From the NCBI GenBank assembly GCA_946403565.1, contig CAMJAJ010000085.1:1-6372 (forward strand): 6,372 nucleotides of DNA, given 5' to 3'. Position numbers and translations under genes: made by a program. A model generated the notes under the pieces. It did no database searches, was not told where the DNA came from, and saw nothing but the letters and a program-made list of their open reading frames with translations. The stretch's first letter is position 1. Each line of letters opens with the position of its first letter. The DNA is from an uncultured Treponema sp. Lineage in GTDB: Bacteria > Spirochaetota > Spirochaetia > Treponematales > Treponemataceae. Below, piece after piece: positions 4,517 to 6,372 of the stretch.

Positions 4517-6372
4517 ATGAAGAGGATCTTTGGCTTATTCTTATTTCTGTGCGTCGCGATTTCTGTCTTTGTGTATGCCGTCGAGGTCAAGGACGGCTAC
4601 CTCTATGGCGACCTTTCCATTGCCTACAACAATGAGCTGCCGTCGGGTCTCTTTGCCAAGTCCAGAAACTATCTGCCTGGCGATACCCTCCGCATAAGCA
4701 ATCCCTTTACCGGTGAGGAGATAAACGTCCTGAACCTCAGCACGCTGGATGAGGACGGTGATACCGTCCTCATGCTTACGACCGAGGCCGCAAACAAGCT
4801 GGGAATTGACTTTAAGGAGCCGCTCTACGTGCGCGTCAGTCCCAGGACGAACGATTTTGACGAGATAGCCGCGGGGTCGGCCATGCTGACCCATAACAAG
4901 AATGCCCCCGTTCAGGCGGGGGATACGGCTGTTGCTTCCGTTCCCACGGCGGAGTCGCCGGCCAAGCCCGCTCCGGTCCAGGAGCAGCCGCCTGTTGCCT
5001 CTGCCCCGGTCGTGGCCGAGCCCGCCCCGGTCCAGGAGCAGCCGCCCGTTGCCTCTGCTCCGGTCGTGGCCGAGCCGAAGGTGGAGCCGCTTGCCGATTT
5101 GAGCGTCCTTTCCGAGGAGCCTCCTGTTGCCAAGGCCCCGCCTGCCGAAACGCCCAAGGTTCCCGAGAAGACCGAGAAGCCGGTGGCGGAAAAGCCTGCG
5201 GCTGAAAAACCGGTGGACAAGAAGGAGCCTCCGAGCGAGTTTGCCGAGGAGACCTTGGTCAGCCAGGGGAAGGGAAAGAAGACCTCCACGACCGTCACGA
5301 CGGTCTCCGAGACGGTGACGACCGCCCCTGCCGCTTCCGACGATGGCGGCAAGGTCGAGGAGGTCGCCGTCCGGAACAAGAAGAAGAAGGCTGCCCCTGC
5401 AAAGGCGGACAAGCCGCTGGACGTGTACGAGGAGCGTGTCCAGCCTGCGCCCGTGGCCCAGCTGCCGAAAGAGCTGAAGGGTGAGGAGCCGGCCGTTGAG
5501 CTGCCGGTCGCCGTTCCTGCGCAGGCGGGAAAGGCGTCTCCGTCGGATGAAGAGCTGCTTGAGGTCGTGGAGCAGGGCTTCACGATTCCCTCTTTGAACT
5601 CCGGGAACTCCGGCTCCGTGGCGGATGTCATTCCCGTCATAACGGAGGAGAGCGTGAAGCTTGCCTCCAACGGACTCAAGGAGGTTCCGTCGGCACGGCT
5701 TGCCGTTGAGGAGTATTCCGTTGCTTCGGCCGGCGATGACGTCGTCTACGAGTATCCCCAGACCCGGTCCACCCCCAAGGCGGACGCTTCTGATGAATTG
5801 ATAAAGGAGCTGCCTGTTTCCTTTGAGCCGGCCCCCGTGCAGGCAGTCGAGCCTGTGGCCTCGGACCTGCTTCCCGCCGTTCAGGCCGAGCCTGTCGTCC
5901 AGCCGGAACCGGTGGTTGACGCTGTCACGATGGCCGAGCTGCCTCCTGCCTCGGAGCTGCCGCACGTTGCCGAGCTTGCCCCGGTGGACAGCCCGGTCCA
6001 GGCGTCCGATGCACTTTCCTCTGTCGATGCTGCCGTACTGGTTGAAGAGCTTCCTGCGGTCAGCGCGGTGCCTGTCGCCCAGTCCATCACGGCCCCCGTG
6101 TCCCCGGTGGAGGAGCTTGCCTACGTGGAGCCTGTTTCGCTCCCCCCCATGGCGGCGGTGGAGACGGCATACAAGGGGCCTTCTGTCCAGGGTGAACAGA
6201 AGAAGCCTGCCGTAGCGAAGGCCAAGGCCGAGACTCCTGCGAAGGAGGAGAAGAAGCCCGCCGTAACGAAGGCCAAGGCCGAGACTCCTGCGAAGGAGGA
6301 GAAGAAGCCCGCCGTAACGAAGGCCAAGGCCGAGACTCCTGCGAAGGAGGAGAAGAAGCCCGCCGTAACGAA
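4517..6372 (+). CDS. Large secreted Arp-like repeat protein with RlpA-like barrel, 3'-truncated
   Basis: An open frame runs from the ATG at 4517 past the right edge (618 complete codons, no stop seen). AGGG (4506-4509), overlapping the previous gene's stop, is the likely ribosome-binding site, so translation is probably coupled. Residues 1-21 are a Sec signal peptide (ending VYA). Residues about 28-110 resemble a double-psi beta-barrel of the RlpA type: LPGDTLRISNPFTGEEINVL, then TTEAANKLGI and YVRVSPR. The RlpA His and Asp catalytic positions do not appear conserved, suggesting a non-enzymatic barrel. Residues about 131-561 are a low-complexity Pro/Ala/Val/Glu linker with an 18-residue duplication (152-187), EKP pentads (220-234) and a Thr-rich patch near 256-269. 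From residue 562 a Lys-rich 17-residue tandem repeat begins. RlpA proteins, and as I recall T. pallidum Arp, end in a SPOR domain; one may lie beyond the window. The frame is certain; function is inferred. Confidence 0.88.
   Translation, partial: MKRIFGLFLFLCVAISVFVYAVEVKDGYLYGDLSIAYNNELPSGLFAKSRNYLPGDTLRISNPFTGEEINVLNLSTLDEDGDTVLMLTTEAANKLGIDFKEPLYVRVSPRTNDFDEIAAGSAMLTHNKNAPVQAGDTAVASVPTAESPAKPAPVQEQPPVASAPVVAEPAPVQEQPPVASAPVVAEPKVEPLADLSVLSEEPPVAKAPPAETPKVPEKTEKPVAEKPAAEKPVDKKEPPSEFAEETLVSQGKGKKTSTTVTTVSETVTTAPAASDDGGKVEEVAVRNKKKKAAPAKADKPLDVYEERVQPAPVAQLPKELKGEEPAVELPVAVPAQAGKASPSDEELLEVVEQGFTIPSLNSGNSGSVADVIPVITEESVKLASNGLKEVPSARLAVEEYSVASAGDDVVYEYPQTRSTPKADASDELIKELPVSFEPAPVQAVEPVASDLLPAVQAEPVVQPEPVVDAVTMAELPPASELPHVAELAPVDSPVQASDALSSVDAAVLVEELPAVSAVPVAQSITAPVSPVEELAYVEPVSLPPMAAVETAYKGPSVQGEQKKPAVAKAKAETPAKEEKKPAVTKAKAETPAKEEKKPAVTKAKAETPAKEEKKPAVT
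4970..5077 (+). repeat. 54-bp in-frame tandem duplication
   Basis: Two adjacent copies (4970-5023 and 5024-5077) each encode APVQEQPPVASAPVVAEP. The proteins are identical, while the DNA differs at four positions, all silent third bases (GCT/GCC, CCT/CCC, GCC/GCT, CCC/CCG). Confidence 0.95.
5174..5218 (+). repeat. Degenerate 15-bp (EKPxx) pentad repeat, three copies
   Basis: Three consecutive pentads, EKPVA, EKPAA and EKPVD, lie at 5174-5188, 5189-5203 and 5204-5218. Codons vary between copies (GAG/GAA, AAG/AAA, CCG/CCT), so the copies are old or selected at protein level. They resemble the Glu-Pro/Lys-Pro spacer of TonB-type periplasm-spanning proteins. Confidence 0.75.
6200..6372 (+). repeat. 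51-bp tandem repeat array (17-residue unit), cut by window edge
   Basis: Three full units (6200-6250, 6251-6301, 6302-6352) and a 20-nt partial fourth (6353-6372) encode KKPAVTKAKAETPAKEE. Units 2 and 3 are identical in DNA. Unit 1 differs at two bases (CCT for CCC; GCG for ACG, giving Ala for Thr). The unit length keeps the reading frame, so copy-number change would alter protein length without a frameshift. The array continues past the window, so its full copy number is unknown. Confidence 0.97.

Noticed and set aside
5284..5325. Inverted-repeat-like pattern (ACCGTC/GACGGT and GTCTC/GAGAC) inside the repeat protein gene
   Set aside because: It is explained by a run of Thr and Val codons (ACG, ACC, GTC, GTG) in a Thr-rich patch, and it does not extend to a convincing long stem.
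4912..5679. 255-codon Ser/Thr/Gly-rich minus-strand frame resembling a surface adhesin
   Set aside because: Its Ser/Thr/Gly-rich repeats are the reverse complement of the Pro/Ala/Glu repeats on the + strand. There is no signal peptide or promoter of its own.
4541..5965. 474-codon open frame on the minus strand opposite the repeat protein, Gly/Arg/Leu-rich
   Set aside because: It is a by-product of the G/C-ending codons of the Pro/Ala/Glu-rich gene. The composition is not protein-like, no domain is recognisable, and the + strand frame has a signal peptide, a ribosome-binding site and in-frame repeats.
6200..6372. Regular repeats as a possible CRISPR array
   Set aside because: The units are directly adjacent with no unique spacers, and they are translated in frame.

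Overview
The window (about 60% G+C by eye, all genes on the + strand) holds two gene groups. The family mix points to a spirochaete, most likely a comparatively G+C-rich, host-associated Treponema. That assignment is inferred from protein style: a LapA-like two-helix protein starting MPLKLIG with an NLGNRCD motif, a helical-repeat SPOR protein, and an Arp-like repeat protein. No rRNA or other marker is present to confirm it.

Region 1 (1-2043) encodes GDP-L-fucose synthesis. The 3' part of gmd (GDP-mannose 4,6-dehydratase) enters from the left edge. After a 57-nt gap comes a complete fcl (GDP-L-fucose synthase). Together they convert GDP-mannose to GDP-L-fucose for surface glycans or glycoproteins. 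The visible catalytic residues of both enzymes are intact. The gap carries a perfect 10-bp tandem repeat. fcl is followed by a probable intrinsic terminator whose T-tract overlaps the -35 of the next promoter.

Region 2 (about 2080-6372) encodes cell-envelope proteins. In order: a LapA-like inner-membrane protein with a charged helical tail (2203-2616); a secreted helical-repeat protein with a C-terminal SPOR (peptidoglycan-binding) domain (2769-3806); an unrecognised secreted 175-residue protein (3980-4507); and a very large secreted protein running off the right edge (4517 onward). The last two are 9 nt apart and probably co-translated. The large protein has a signal peptide, a double-psi beta-barrel (RlpA-like) region, a long Pro/Ala/Val/Glu-rich linker, and a Lys-rich array of 17-residue (51-bp) tandem repeats that is cut by the window edge. 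It resembles the acidic repeat protein (Arp) type known from Treponema pallidum.

The most interesting material is this large repeat protein and its neighbours, which look like an envelope or septal peptidoglycan module. The most notable non-coding element is a 30-nt stem-loop in the leader of the LapA-like gene, lying between two TATAAT boxes. No mobile element, tRNA, rRNA or CRISPR array was seen.
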